DNA from: a virus
DNA length: 22,351 nt
Strand: one strand, 5' to 3'
Virus record (IMG/VR): IMGVR_UViG_3300048029_000204
Span: 1 to 22,351 of that record
Below, piece after piece: positions 5,047-11,567 of this stretch; positions within the stretch are counted from its first letter, which is position 1, and the number at the start of each line of letters is the position of its first letter. Below the pieces are notes generated by a model. That model saw only the letters and a program-made list of their open reading frames with translations. It did not search any database and was not told the DNA's origin. Made by a program: the position numbers and the translations under genes.

Positions 5047-5357
5047 GACTTCTTTCCTTTCTTAGCTTTGTTGCGCTTGGAGATAGCTGCTGCCTTCTTC
5101 TTTGCGTCAGCCTTGCTGCTTGCACCCCATGCCCTGAGAGACAGCAAGAGCCGGGTAGGTTTGCCCTTCGCATCACGCTCTGGCCCTCTCATGCCACCCA
5201 TTCGTGCAAGGAAGCTGGCCCTGCGTGGGTTGTCGCCCTTCTTTACAGGCGCTTTCAGGTTCATGCCCTGCCTCTTTGCAGAGGCTCTGCCCTTTGCGTT
5301 CAGCCCGCCCTTCGGGCTCTTGCCAGCCTTACGCTGCCACGCCGGAGTCTTAGCCAT
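5043..5357 (-). CDS. Basic phage protein, 104 aa (DUF6321-like)
   Basis: The sequence contains KSPKGGLNAKGRASAKRQG, NPRRASFLARMGGM, GPERDAKGKPTRLLLSL and WGASSKADAKKKAAAISKR. I recognise this pattern as a common phage hypothetical family, which I recall as DUF6321; the number should be checked. It is strongly basic throughout with a Lys-rich C-terminus. The start at 5357 overlaps the stop of the upstream gene (TAATG), and its end overlaps the 38-residue gene by ATGA. The function is unknown. Conservation across phages suggests a virion-associated or DNA-binding role rather than a dispensable accessory one. Confidence 0.8.
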   Translation of the reverse strand: MAKTPAWQRKAGKSPKGGLNAKGRASAKRQGMNLKAPVKKGDNPRRASFLARMGGMRGPERDAKGKPTRLLLSLRAWGASSKADAKKKAAAISKRNKAKKGKKS

Positions 5358-5476
5358 TACTTCTTCTTCTTCTTCATCTTGCTGGCCTTCTTCAAGTCAG
5401 CACCTGTGATTTTCTTGCGAGGCTTGGCCATTGCCGCCAGCTTCTTTTGCTTTGGGGAATATTTAGAATAAGGCAT
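5357..5476 (-). CDS. Tiny Lys-rich protein, 39 aa
   Basis: ATG 5476 is preceded by GGAGA at good spacing, and the TAA stop overlaps the next start (TAATG). The 39-residue product reads MPYSKYSPKQKKLAAMAKPR and ends in a run of five Lys, with 15 Lys and one Arg in total. The Lys run is encoded by five tandem AAG codons. It matches a recurrent small phage protein type that I cannot name. Function is unknown; nucleic-acid binding is plausible from charge alone. Confidence 0.65.
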   Translation of the reverse strand: MPYSKYSPKQKKLAAMAKPRKKITGADLKKASKMKKKKK

Positions 5477-5489
5477 GTAAGTCTCCACG

Positions 5490-5930
5490 CTAAACATTAC
5501 GCATACGCTCAACGAGCCTGTCAGCCCGTGCCGTTACTTGGTTATACCACAAACTGTCCACCATCTCATCCGCAGCGCGGCTCCAATCCCTGTCATCTAC
5601 CGCTGCCTTCATGCCTCTGAATTTGGACAGGCGCGGCAAACCCATATTGAAGAGCATGTTGGCGATGATAAGCTGCACCTGTTCCGGCAACTCATCAAAG
5701 TCTTCATATAGCTTGCGACAGTCTTCCAGCGTAATCGTGATGTCGGCCTCGAAGGCCTCCTGCACCCTTTCGTCGCTAATAGAAGTGCCAACTGGCTCAC
5801 CATATTCAGGGTCTTTCTTTGTAATCATATGGCCGATGCCAAGAGTGGGATGCCCCGCCGGACAAATGTAAATTTCGTTGACGCAGCCCTCGTCTGCCTT
5901 GAGGTCATCACATAGTTTGTTCAGGTTCAT
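5490..5930 (-). CDS. Endolysin, T4-type lysozyme (GH24 muramidase)
   Basis: This enzyme cuts the glycan backbone of peptidoglycan to lyse the host. The GH24 catalytic pattern Glu-8aa-(Asp/Cys)-5aa-Thr is visible as E14, C23 and T29 in DEGCVNEIYICPAGHPTLGIGH; the Cys variant is known in the family. Later elements MLFNMGLPRLSKF and SLWYNQVTARADRLVERMR match the C-terminal lobe of T4 lysozyme. Length is 146, against 164 for T4. There is no signal peptide or anchor, so export to the wall needs a holin, for which nearby membrane proteins are candidates. The start overlaps the upstream stop by ATGA, so the gene is coupled to the basic 86-residue gene. Confidence 0.93.
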   Translation of the reverse strand: MNLNKLCDDLKADEGCVNEIYICPAGHPTLGIGHMITKKDPEYGEPVGTSISDERVQEAFEADITITLEDCRKLYEDFDELPEQVQLIIANMLFNMGLPRLSKFRGMKAAVDDRDWSRAADEMVDSLWYNQVTARADRLVERMRNV

Positions 5931-6187
5931 CGTGTCTTCCTGTATCTCTTTGTCTTCTTTGCGATTCGTTTTGGCTGCTTGCTGACTTGTTTTCCGGCTC
6001 TAGTAGCCTTCCTCTTCGCTCTCGTGGTCGCCGCATATTCTTGGGAAGAGAGCGCTTTAATAGCTCTTGACGGTAGATAGCGCTCCCCGGTTGCTTTCGG
6101 ACCCTGTGTGGACGGCTTGCCACTCTTGGTTCTCCATTTCTGTTTCGTCCAAGATTTGAGACTGCGTTGTGGTTTTTTGAGAGCCAT
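5927..6187 (-). CDS. Basic phage protein, 86 aa (DUF5872-like)
   Basis: The sequence SLKSWTKQKWRTKSGKPS, then GERYLPSRAIKALSSQEY, then KRAGK-type basic repeats and KQPKRIAKKTKRYRK is a pattern I recall as DUF5872, found in cyanophages and related viruses; the number should be checked. Nearly a third of the residues are Lys or Arg. The start ATG 6187 overlaps the upstream stop (TAATG), and its own stop overlaps the lysozyme start. Function unknown. The conserved Trp and Tyr positions suggest a folded domain rather than a simple basic tail. Confidence 0.8.
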   Translation of the reverse strand: MALKKPQRSLKSWTKQKWRTKSGKPSTQGPKATGERYLPSRAIKALSSQEYAATTRAKRKATRAGKQVSKQPKRIAKKTKRYRKTR

Positions 6188-6369
6188 TATCTGTAGCCCC
6201 CACCCTTAGCCTTGTACTGTTTAGCCAGCATCTGCGCTTTGCGGGCAGACCACTGCCCCGGCTTGCCGCCTTTGCCGCCAGCCTTAATCTTGTTGAACAA
6301 GTTTTTGCGCATGGTGGGCTTGGTGTAGTTACCAGCCTCGTTCACACGGCTCTTTGGCTTCTTCTTCAT
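6187..6369 (-). CDS. Small basic phage protein, 60 aa
   Basis: The product reads KSRVNEAGNYTKPTMRK, then NKIKAGGKGGKPGQWSARK, then QMLAKQYKAKGGGYR. This GGKGGKPGQWSARKAQ element is one I have seen repeatedly in phage hypothetical proteins, often beside the DUF6321- and DUF5872-like genes. It is highly basic and short. Starts and stops interlock with neighbours (ATGA upstream, TAATG downstream), so it is translated within the lysis-region chain. Function is unknown. Confidence 0.75.
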   Translation of the reverse strand: MKKKPKSRVNEAGNYTKPTMRKNLFNKIKAGGKGGKPGQWSARKAQMLAKQYKAKGGGYR

Positions 6370-6743
6370 TTCTTTAATCCCTTGAGGCCGCGAAGGCCAA
6401 ACGATGCAGCTATACTAGCGTACATGGCCCACTGGAACCAGTCAGGTGTACGGCCCAACGCATCGAACCCGCGCTCGACATAGGGCTGTAGAGGGGGGAT
6501 GAAGCACATGGCTATGATGGCTATGAACAAGATGGTCCAGGCTTCGTCCTTCCAGCTATCCTTGGAAGCCTCGGCCATAATCTTTTCCCAGCCAGCCTCA
6601 TGCGTAGCCGCAACGCGCATCACCTCGGCCTCTGCCTCGGCCTTGGCAATCTTGACTTGGGACTTGGCGGCTTTCTCAGCGGCCTTGCCCTTGAGCCAGC
6701 CACCAGCCAGTTCGCCAAAGATGGGGATGAGAGCCTGAATCAT
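6366..6743 (-). CDS. Membrane protein, holin candidate, 125 aa
   Basis: An amphipathic N-terminal region with a long Ala/Glu/Lys helix (about residues 18-60) precedes two membrane segments, at about 68-85 (AWTILFIAIIAMCFIPPL) and 102-117, and a basic C-terminus (RGLKGLKK). The WKDE element before the first segment and the overall layout recall the three-TM holin family (PF11351) found in phages and gene transfer agents. Position two genes upstream of the lysozyme supports a lysis role. It would form inner-membrane holes that release the endolysin. The next gene upstream (6740-6946) is also membrane-bound, so which one is the holin is undecided. Confidence 0.7.
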   Translation of the reverse strand: MIQALIPIFGELAGGWLKGKAAEKAAKSQVKIAKAEAEAEVMRVAATHEAGWEKIMAEASKDSWKDEAWTILFIAIIAMCFIPPLQPYVERGFDALGRTPDWFQWAMYASIAASFGLRGLKGLKK

Positions 6744-6946
6744 TTTTCACTCCCAAGCCAAACAGCGAAAGCGCCAGTCATAGCGCCGGTCACGGTAGCT
6801 GTCAGCGCGGTGGCCTGTGAAGTCATGGCCTCTGGCGGCAATGAAATGAACCATTCAATGACGCGTATATACATGAATGTCATCACGAACATCATAAACC
6901 TTGGCAGTATCTTCCACGCCAAGAAGCGTTCCATAGTAACATCCAT
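6740..6946 (-). CDS. Small membrane protein, holin candidate, 68 aa
   Basis: The product has two hydrophobic segments: about residues 13-34 (KILPRFMMFVMTFMYIRVIE and onward) and 46-64 (TALTATVTGAMTGAFAVWL), with a short acidic loop between. Small size, two TM helices and position beside the lysozyme fit a class II holin or an antiholin. ATG 6946 has AAGGGAGA upstream and overlaps the previous stop (TAATG); an in-frame ATG four codons later is an alternative that could give a dual-start holin/antiholin pair, as in lambda S. That is inference. Confidence 0.7.
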   Translation of the reverse strand: MDVTMERFLAWKILPRFMMFVMTFMYIRVIEWFISLPPEAMTSQATALTATVTGAMTGAFAVWLGSEK

Positions 6947-7377
6947 TATAATCTCCCTTGGTGATGCAGGATTAGGGCAATCAATGACCCAAATACAGCA
7001 AGGCAGCAGATGATGAATAGCGTTATGATACTGCCGTCTATAATCTTTCTGCGCTTTGCCGCTGAAGCAATAGCCGCCTCTCGTCTAGCTACGCGCGCCT
7101 GTGCCTGAAATCTTTGCCAGTCATTCCATAATCCGGGGCGACCTGTATAAATCATCAGTTCTTTGAGTTGCTTCTCCTGCTCCCTTATTTTTTCAAGGGC
7201 GAGGAAGCTTTCCAAGTCTGAGCCAGTGCCGTTCTTGTCAGCCTTCTTCTCTAGCTTTTCCTTAGCACCCACAAATTGAGCGATTGCATTGCCCGCTGCG
7301 GCAATCTCTTTGCCGTTCTGGACAGCTTGCTTGATAACGGCGAAGGCGGCATTGGCGGCGGCTAGTTCAGCAAGCAT
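6946..7377 (-). CDS. Coiled-coil protein with C-terminal membrane anchor, 143 aa
   Basis: The N-terminus is an Ala-rich helix (LAAANAAFAVIKQAVQNG), followed by a charged Lys/Glu region and the element MIYTGRPGLWNDWQRFQAQ. A strong single TM segment spans about residues 115-137 (GSIITLFIICCLAVFGSLIA and onward), with a short basic tail. The MIYTGRPGLW element is one I associate with a recurrent marine phage protein family of unknown role. A tail-anchored inner-membrane protein is likely. Position in the lysis chain makes a spanin-like or holin-partner role possible, but the topology is opposite to a normal i-spanin. Confidence 0.7.
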   Translation of the reverse strand: MLAELAAANAAFAVIKQAVQNGKEIAAAGNAIAQFVGAKEKLEKKADKNGTGSDLESFLALEKIREQEKQLKELMIYTGRPGLWNDWQRFQAQARVARREAAIASAAKRRKIIDGSIITLFIICCLAVFGSLIALILHHQGRL

Positions 7378-7562
7378 TAGTAAATCCTCGTGCTGTCACG
7401 CATTACCTGTATGGGTAAGCAGTAGCTGGTAATCTTCCCTCCTTGCTTATGAAGACGCTGTGCGAAATACACACAATCATCCACATTCCAAAAGTACATG
7501 TCCTGGCTTTTAGGCTTGCCGTCTAGGAAGACGTACAGCAGAAACACATGCACCAGTTCCAC
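7377..7562 (-). CDS. Small protein, 61 aa (GTG start)
   Basis: A GTG at 7562 opens this 61-residue frame. It has a hydrophobic start (VFLLYVFLDGKP), a Cys in VDDCVYFAQRLHKQGGK and another in ITSYCLP. The DDCxxFAxxLxKQ-YCLP pattern is one I recognise from small phage proteins of unknown function. The N-terminus could insert in the membrane, leaving the two Cys in an oxidising compartment. The start is two bases past the upstream stop, and the end overlaps the next gene by TAATG. The ribosome site is weak. Confidence 0.6.
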   Translation of the reverse strand: MELVHVFLLYVFLDGKPKSQDMYFWNVDDCVYFAQRLHKQGGKITSYCLPIQVMRDSTRIY

Positions 7563-7563
7563 A

Positions 7564-7728
7564 TCACTTGCGCCTAGTCAGCTTGCGAACAGTCTCAGTC
7601 TCCCAGATGCGGATAAGCACCCAGATGCCGGTGACGATTGCCACGGCGTTCGGGGCCATATCCATCATCGCAGCGGCGGTGCCTGTACCCGCCGCAACAT
7701 CAACAAATATTTTCTGCTCTTCTGGCAT
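7564..7728 (-). CDS. Hidden small membrane protein, 54 aa, holin candidate
   Basis: ATG 7728 with a GGTAG-type ribosome site opens a 54-residue frame that exactly fills the space between its neighbours. An Ala/Met-rich helix (AAGTGTAAAMMDMAP) leads to one TM segment, NAVAIVTGIWVLIRIW, and a basic tail (TVRKLTRRK). One TM with a charged tail, encoded after the tail fibre, recalls the position and shape of the T7 gp17.5 holin. It is a candidate holin; two longer membrane proteins downstream compete for that role. Confidence 0.65.
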   Translation of the reverse strand: MPEEQKIFVDVAAGTGTAAAMMDMAPNAVAIVTGIWVLIRIWETETVRKLTRRK

Positions 7729-7730
7729 CT

Positions 7731-8084
7731 CTACCAGCCCGACGGTACTGCCTGACGCATTGGCGGGTTGGCCAGCGCTGTCATCTGGTCATCGAGCAAC
7801 GTCTGCATCTCGTCTTCGGTCTTGTTGAGTGACTCAAGCGTCTTGGTCTTGGCCCAGTCCTTTGTAACGCTGTCAAAGGCAACAAAGTCAGGGTCGTCAG
7901 CTTCCGGTGTCTCCAGACCAGCGGTGCCGTATGCCGACACAGACAGCGGCTGGCCTTCTGCGTTTGTCTCGCTGTCGCTGACGGCTGTGACGCGCCAGTG
8001 GATAGTCTTGATGCAGTCGTCATGCCCATTCTCAGGCTGATTGCAGACGTCGAAGTTGAAGTTCCAAGTGTATGTGTTGGCCAC
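7731..8084 (-). CDS. Tail-fibre-linked phage protein, 117 aa (DUF7936-like)
   Basis: A GTG at 8084 preceded by AGGAGA gives ANTYTWNFNFDVCNQPENG at the N-terminus, then TIHWRVTAVSDSE and a C-terminal helix with MTALANPPMRQAVPSGW. This MANTYTW...HW...NPP...W layout is a recurrent phage family located beside tail or fibre genes, which I recall as DUF7936 (number to be checked). A longer in-frame ATG at 8144 overlaps the upstream gene and lacks a better ribosome site. The role is unknown; association with the tail fibre, or a chaperone-like function, is inferred from position only. Confidence 0.7.
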   Translation of the reverse strand: MANTYTWNFNFDVCNQPENGHDDCIKTIHWRVTAVSDSETNAEGQPLSVSAYGTAGLETPEADDPDFVAFDSVTKDWAKTKTLESLNKTEDEMQTLLDDQMTALANPPMRQAVPSGW

Positions 8085-8086
8085 GA

Positions 8087-8401
8087 TTAAATCTCCTGTG
8101 CGTCCATAGCTGTTTGATATGCTGTCTTCACAGCGTCGGTCCACACAGCATTGCAGATGCCCTGAACCTCAGTGCTTTCGCCGCTGATGTCTGTGTCAGC
8201 CCAAGTGCCAGCGTTATCAACGGTTCCATCTTCGTTATATGTGCGACCTGTCTTTGTGCTGGGCTGCAACACATGCCGGTGAAAGCTGCGACTAATTTCC
8301 TCGCCATCACGCTTGATGATTGTTGCGGTGCGTACTTGTACGGCTTTGTAATCGCCTACTACTTCAATCTTGTCTTCTAGGGTTTCTTCTGTCAGTGCCA
8401 T
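8087..8401 (-). CDS. Tail-fibre-linked small protein, 104 aa
   Basis: The product begins MALTEETLEDKIEVVGDYKA, continues with VQVRTATIIKRDGEEISRSFHRHVLQP, and ends in a helix with GICNAVWTDAVKTAYQ. The VQVRTATIIKRDG...SFHRHVL pattern is common in phage genomes next to fibre genes; no function is known. AGGAGAT lies just upstream of ATG 8401. It is the first gene after the tail fibre and is likely co-transcribed with it. A small virion component or assembly factor is possible. Confidence 0.7.
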   Translation of the reverse strand: MALTEETLEDKIEVVGDYKAVQVRTATIIKRDGEEISRSFHRHVLQPSTKTGRTYNEDGTVDNAGTWADTDISGESTEVQGICNAVWTDAVKTAYQTAMDAQEI

Positions 8402-8448
8402 TTTTATCTCCTATGGTTGGACTGTCCGACCCTCACCGTCTGGTGGGG

Positions 8449-11400
8449 TTATGGTACTGTATACTGAACAACTACTCTAATTTCGCCAGATGCCCCACTC
8501 AACTCGCTGCCAATTAGAGTACTGCCATCTACCTCGTAGAATTGGATAATGTTTGTTCCTCGTGGAACATGAACAATGTTGTTTGTGTTGGAAAAACCAT
8601 TTTGATAGGTGATAAACCCGCCGAAGGTGGACTCGTTGCTAGTGCTGTCCGATGAATTAAAAGGCAATCCACTAATGATAAAATGTGCGCCTGTTCGACT
8701 GCTGCCGTTATATTCCATAAAAACCCAAGCAGTGACTTGTCTGCCGACCTTTACATAATGACCAAGCTGATGGTCATAGCTTGAAATTGAAATGCCGGAA
8801 GACACAGTTACTGTGAAATTACCCTCCTCATAATCATCCAGATAATTAGCCGACCCAGTGCCGCCTAAGTATGCACCGCCGGAGAGGTAGAGGTCTTTGA
8901 AGCGGTTGGCTGAACGCCCTAAATCATAACTATTGTCTGTGACTGCTCTGAAGGAGTCACTCGTCCAAGTTACAACCTCAGTGCCATTTCGTGACAGCTT
9001 TCCATCAGCAATAGAGTCAACAACCAGACGAACACCGTCTGCACTTTTAATACTACCCACAGTGGTGCCGTCTTTGTAGAAGCCAACAATACCACCGTCT
9101 GTGCTTAACCTATTGAAATTACCACTAAGGTCGCTAGTATTCGTTGAGAGTATTTCTCCACCACCACGAATTACAATTCCATCATTTGCCAGTGCATTAT
9201 TAGTCTTACCCACCAGCAAGTTGCCGGATGCATCAAGCGTCATGTCAACAGTGGTGCCATCTGGCTTGAATTGCACAGACCCATCGCTTTGGATGCGGAG
9301 GCGTTCAGTGCCGTTGGTGTCAAACTCCATAAAATTGTTGGAGTGGTTGTAGACAATTCGGCCAGCCATCCCAGCGTTGTCGTTGAAATTAAGGCCAGAA
9401 TTGTAGCCTGTATAAGCCTGAATGATTACATCTGCGTGTGCGCCATCTTTGCCTTTGATGTGTAAATCCTCAGTCGGCCCCGTAGTGTTGATGCCCACGT
9501 TGCCGCTGCTGTCGATGGTCATGCGGGTGTTAGCGGCTGTTCCGAACAATAATCTCCGGCTGGAGTGGCTGTATTCTATGTACCCATCATACCTTGCCGC
9601 ACCGGATGAACCGTCAGCGAAATAAATCCTATTGACGCCCGATGTGCCGCCATACAAAGAAATGCCGTTGTCACCAGAACCGTCGCCAACTACAAGCTGA
9701 TTTGCGCCAGTGTAAAAGTTGCCCGGAGTAGAATTGCCGATGCCCACGTTGCCGCTTCGGTCTATTCGCATTGCCTCGCTTGGCGAAGAGCCAGTGCGAA
9801 ACACCATTTGAGCATCGTTTGTGCCGGTAGTGCTGGCCGTTGCGTCAAGGTACATCGCACCTGCATAGTTAGTGAAAGTGCTGCCAAAAAGCTGGATGCC
9901 AGCGCCAGCAGAGCCACCCTTCAACGTAATCTGTGCGTCTGTCCTGTCGCCCTCAATGTCAAGTGACGAAGACGCGACTTGCGCCACTACAATACTACCG
10001 GTTCCCGCTGGGTCGATGTTTACATTGCCATTCGTATCTGTGGACGAGATAGTGTTGCCGTCGATGCGGATATTGTCGACGTTAAGCTGGTCAGCCGTCA
10101 CAGTGCCAGTGACATTGATGTTGCCAGTGCCAGTGATGTCATTGCTGTTCAGGTCCAGGTCGCCGCCAAGCTGCGGGGTGGTGTCAGCAACAATGTTTGG
10201 TGATGCTGCTTGCCAAGCCGAGCCATTCCAGATGTAAAGCTCGTTGTCACCTGTGTCGAAATACAGGTCACCATTCGTCAGCGCATCGCCGTCATTGTCC
10301 ACAGTTGGGGCTGAGGCCTTGGCACCGAGGTAGATGTCGTCAAAAGCATCAAAGGAGGCCGCAGCAGACGCAGCAGATGTGGCAGCAGCAGAAGCATCAC
10401 TGGCCGCGCTAGACGCGCTTGTAGCCGCGTTTGTCTCGCTTGTAGAGGCATTTGACTCGCTGGTGGACGCATTTGAGGCAGATGTCGCAGCAGCCGAGGC
10501 GCTGTTCGAGGCATTGGTGGCGCTTGTTGCCGCATTGGACTCAGATGTGCCAGCAGCCGAAGCCGAGTTAGACGCAGAAGTTGCACTTGTCGCAGCATTT
10601 GTAGCCGAGGTCGATGCCGCCGAGGCGCTGTTAGACGCATTGGTCTCGGACGTGCTGGCATTTGTGGCACTTGTTGAGGCAGACGCCGCACTTGCAGCCG
10701 CTGCTGTAGCGTCGTCCGACACACTGGACTCACTTGCCGCAGCATTTGACTCGGATGTGGCCGCTGCACTGGCAGAGTTGGCCGCTGCTGTGGCGCTGGT
10801 AGCTGCCGCAGTCGCGCTGGTTGCCGCATTGGTTGCGCTGGTAGTCGCAGACGCAGCATCCACAATCAGGTCATACTTGGAAGCGTTGGCGTTGGTTGTC
10901 AGAGGCTGAGAGCCAGAGCTTGTGTGCGCAGAATTAACAATAAAGATGTTATTGGTGCTTGTGTCCTTCACAAGGTCACGCTCTGCATAGGCAGTCGAAG
11001 CCGCCCAGTTTCCTTGGAACGTGCCAATCTCTTGGGTAACTGCAAGCTCACCGCTGCTGTCGAAGGCAAACACCTTGTTTGCACGGTCAGTGGCACCAAC
11101 CGTGAACTCGGTCGATGTCATTGTGTTGGTGCGCGACAGCTTGATGGAACGGTCCACCTCTTCTTGGGTGTCCTGCGCCATCAATGTCAGCTTGTCCAGC
11201 GCGTCCTCGTGAGTAACGGCTGGGAATGGGTCGTTAGGAGTGTAGTCAGTAGTTTGTGTCAGCGGGACGTTACGCAGCAGGACAACAGTCACGGTTGTGG
11301 CCGGGGCCGAAACAAAGGTAATCGTGCCACCACCAGCGTTTCCAACGCCCGACACACTGTAATGCGTCGTCTTGGTCTGCACTGTTTCAGCGCCAGTCGC

Positions 11401-11520
11401 ATTGGTACGCAGGATGACCGTGATGTCATCGTCGTCCAAGATTTTGAAAGTATAGCTAAAAGCTACAGTCGAGCCGTCGCCGGAATAGCTATTCTTGGTG
11501 TTTGTGCTGCTGATTGTCAT
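8449..11520 (-). CDS. Tail fibre protein, T7-type N-terminus, 1023 aa
   Basis: This is the host-recognition fibre, probably trimeric. Residues about 1-130 (YTFKILDDDDITVIL, TQTTDYTPNDPFPAVTHEDALDKL) form the T7-like tail-attachment domain. A second domain runs to about 215. Residues about 218-390 are an Ala/Ser/Thr/Asn-rich heptad-like shaft. A short module (NDGDALTNGDLYFDTGDNELY and onward) follows, then a beta-rich region with repeats of the type RIDxSGNVGI at about 588 and 673 and LRIQSDGSVQF and MTLDASGNLLVG near 743-765. DNSYDLGRSANRFKDLYL leads into a distinct C-terminal domain from about 880, the likely receptor-binding tip. No S74 chaperone domain is visible. AAGGAG precedes ATG 11520, with a candidate promoter upstream. 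Confidence 0.9.
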   Translation of the reverse strand: MTISSTNTKNSYSGDGSTVAFSYTFKILDDDDITVILRTNATGAETVQTKTTHYSVSGVGNAGGGTITFVSAPATTVTVVLLRNVPLTQTTDYTPNDPFPAVTHEDALDKLTLMAQDTQEEVDRSIKLSRTNTMTSTEFTVGATDRANKVFAFDSSGELAVTQEIGTFQGNWAASTAYAERDLVKDTSTNNIFIVNSAHTSSGSQPLTTNANASKYDLIVDAASATTSATNAATSATAAATSATAAANSASAAATSESNAAASESSVSDDATAAAASAASASTSATNASTSETNASNSASAASTSATNAATSATSASNSASAAGTSESNAATSATNASNSASAAATSASNASTSESNASTSETNAATSASSAASDASAAATSAASAAASFDAFDDIYLGAKASAPTVDNDGDALTNGDLYFDTGDNELYIWNGSAWQAASPNIVADTTPQLGGDLDLNSNDITGTGNINVTGTVTADQLNVDNIRIDGNTISSTDTNGNVNIDPAGTGSIVVAQVASSSLDIEGDRTDAQITLKGGSAGAGIQLFGSTFTNYAGAMYLDATASTTGTNDAQMVFRTGSSPSEAMRIDRSGNVGIGNSTPGNFYTGANQLVVGDGSGDNGISLYGGTSGVNRIYFADGSSGAARYDGYIEYSHSSRRLLFGTAANTRMTIDSSGNVGINTTGPTEDLHIKGKDGAHADVIIQAYTGYNSGLNFNDNAGMAGRIVYNHSNNFMEFDTNGTERLRIQSDGSVQFKPDGTTVDMTLDASGNLLVGKTNNALANDGIVIRGGGEILSTNTSDLSGNFNRLSTDGGIVGFYKDGTTVGSIKSADGVRLVVDSIADGKLSRNGTEVVTWTSDSFRAVTDNSYDLGRSANRFKDLYLSGGAYLGGTGSANYLDDYEEGNFTVTVSSGISISSYDHQLGHYVKVGRQVTAWVFMEYNGSSRTGAHFIISGLPFNSSDSTSNESTFGGFITYQNGFSNTNNIVHVPRGTNIIQFYEVDGSTLIGSELSGASGEIRVVVQYTVP
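10340..10870 (-). repeat. Degenerate Ala/Ser/Thr-coding repeats in the fibre shaft
   Basis: Short tandem units of the type (S/T)ASNAATSAT repeat with drift through about 175 codons of the fibre. At DNA level this gives GC-rich GCA/TCT/GCT/ACA periodicity. The bias keeps other frames on both strands open, creating long false frames over the same interval. Confidence 0.7.
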
Positions 11521-11538
11521 GCGTCACTCCTTCGGTCC

Positions 11539-11567
11539 TTTATACCGCAGATTCGGACCTTTGTTAA
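11539..11567 (-). promoter_or_regulatory. Candidate sigma70-like promoter before the tail fibre
   Basis: On the leftward strand TTAACA (11567-11562) is separated by exactly 17 bases from TATAAA (11544-11539), ten of twelve matches to consensus. The start would fall near 11532, at the edge of the fibre's AAGGAG. GGTCC (11559-11555) and GGACC (11538-11534) form an inverted repeat around the -10 element. It could equally be a phage-polymerase site. The -35 overlaps the stop codon of the 1065-residue virion gene. Confidence 0.45.

Noticed and set aside
8402-8448. Hairpin (CACC-AGAC-GGTG with flanking GG/CC) after the tail fibre as a terminator
   Set aside because: No T-tract follows on the leftward strand, and the next gene starts within 50 bases with a strong ribosome site.
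10278-10865. Arg/Pro/Leu-rich leftward frame of 195 codons overlapping the fibre shaft in another phase
   Set aside because: Composition is the frame-shifted image of the repeat DNA, and the frame lacks a start signal.
10334-10909. Long Ala/Val/Asp-rich rightward frame of 191 codons opposite the tail fibre shaft
   Set aside because: It is the antisense of the Ala/Ser/Thr repeats; GC-rich repeats keep all frames open. No ribosome site, and the fibre frame has clear domains.
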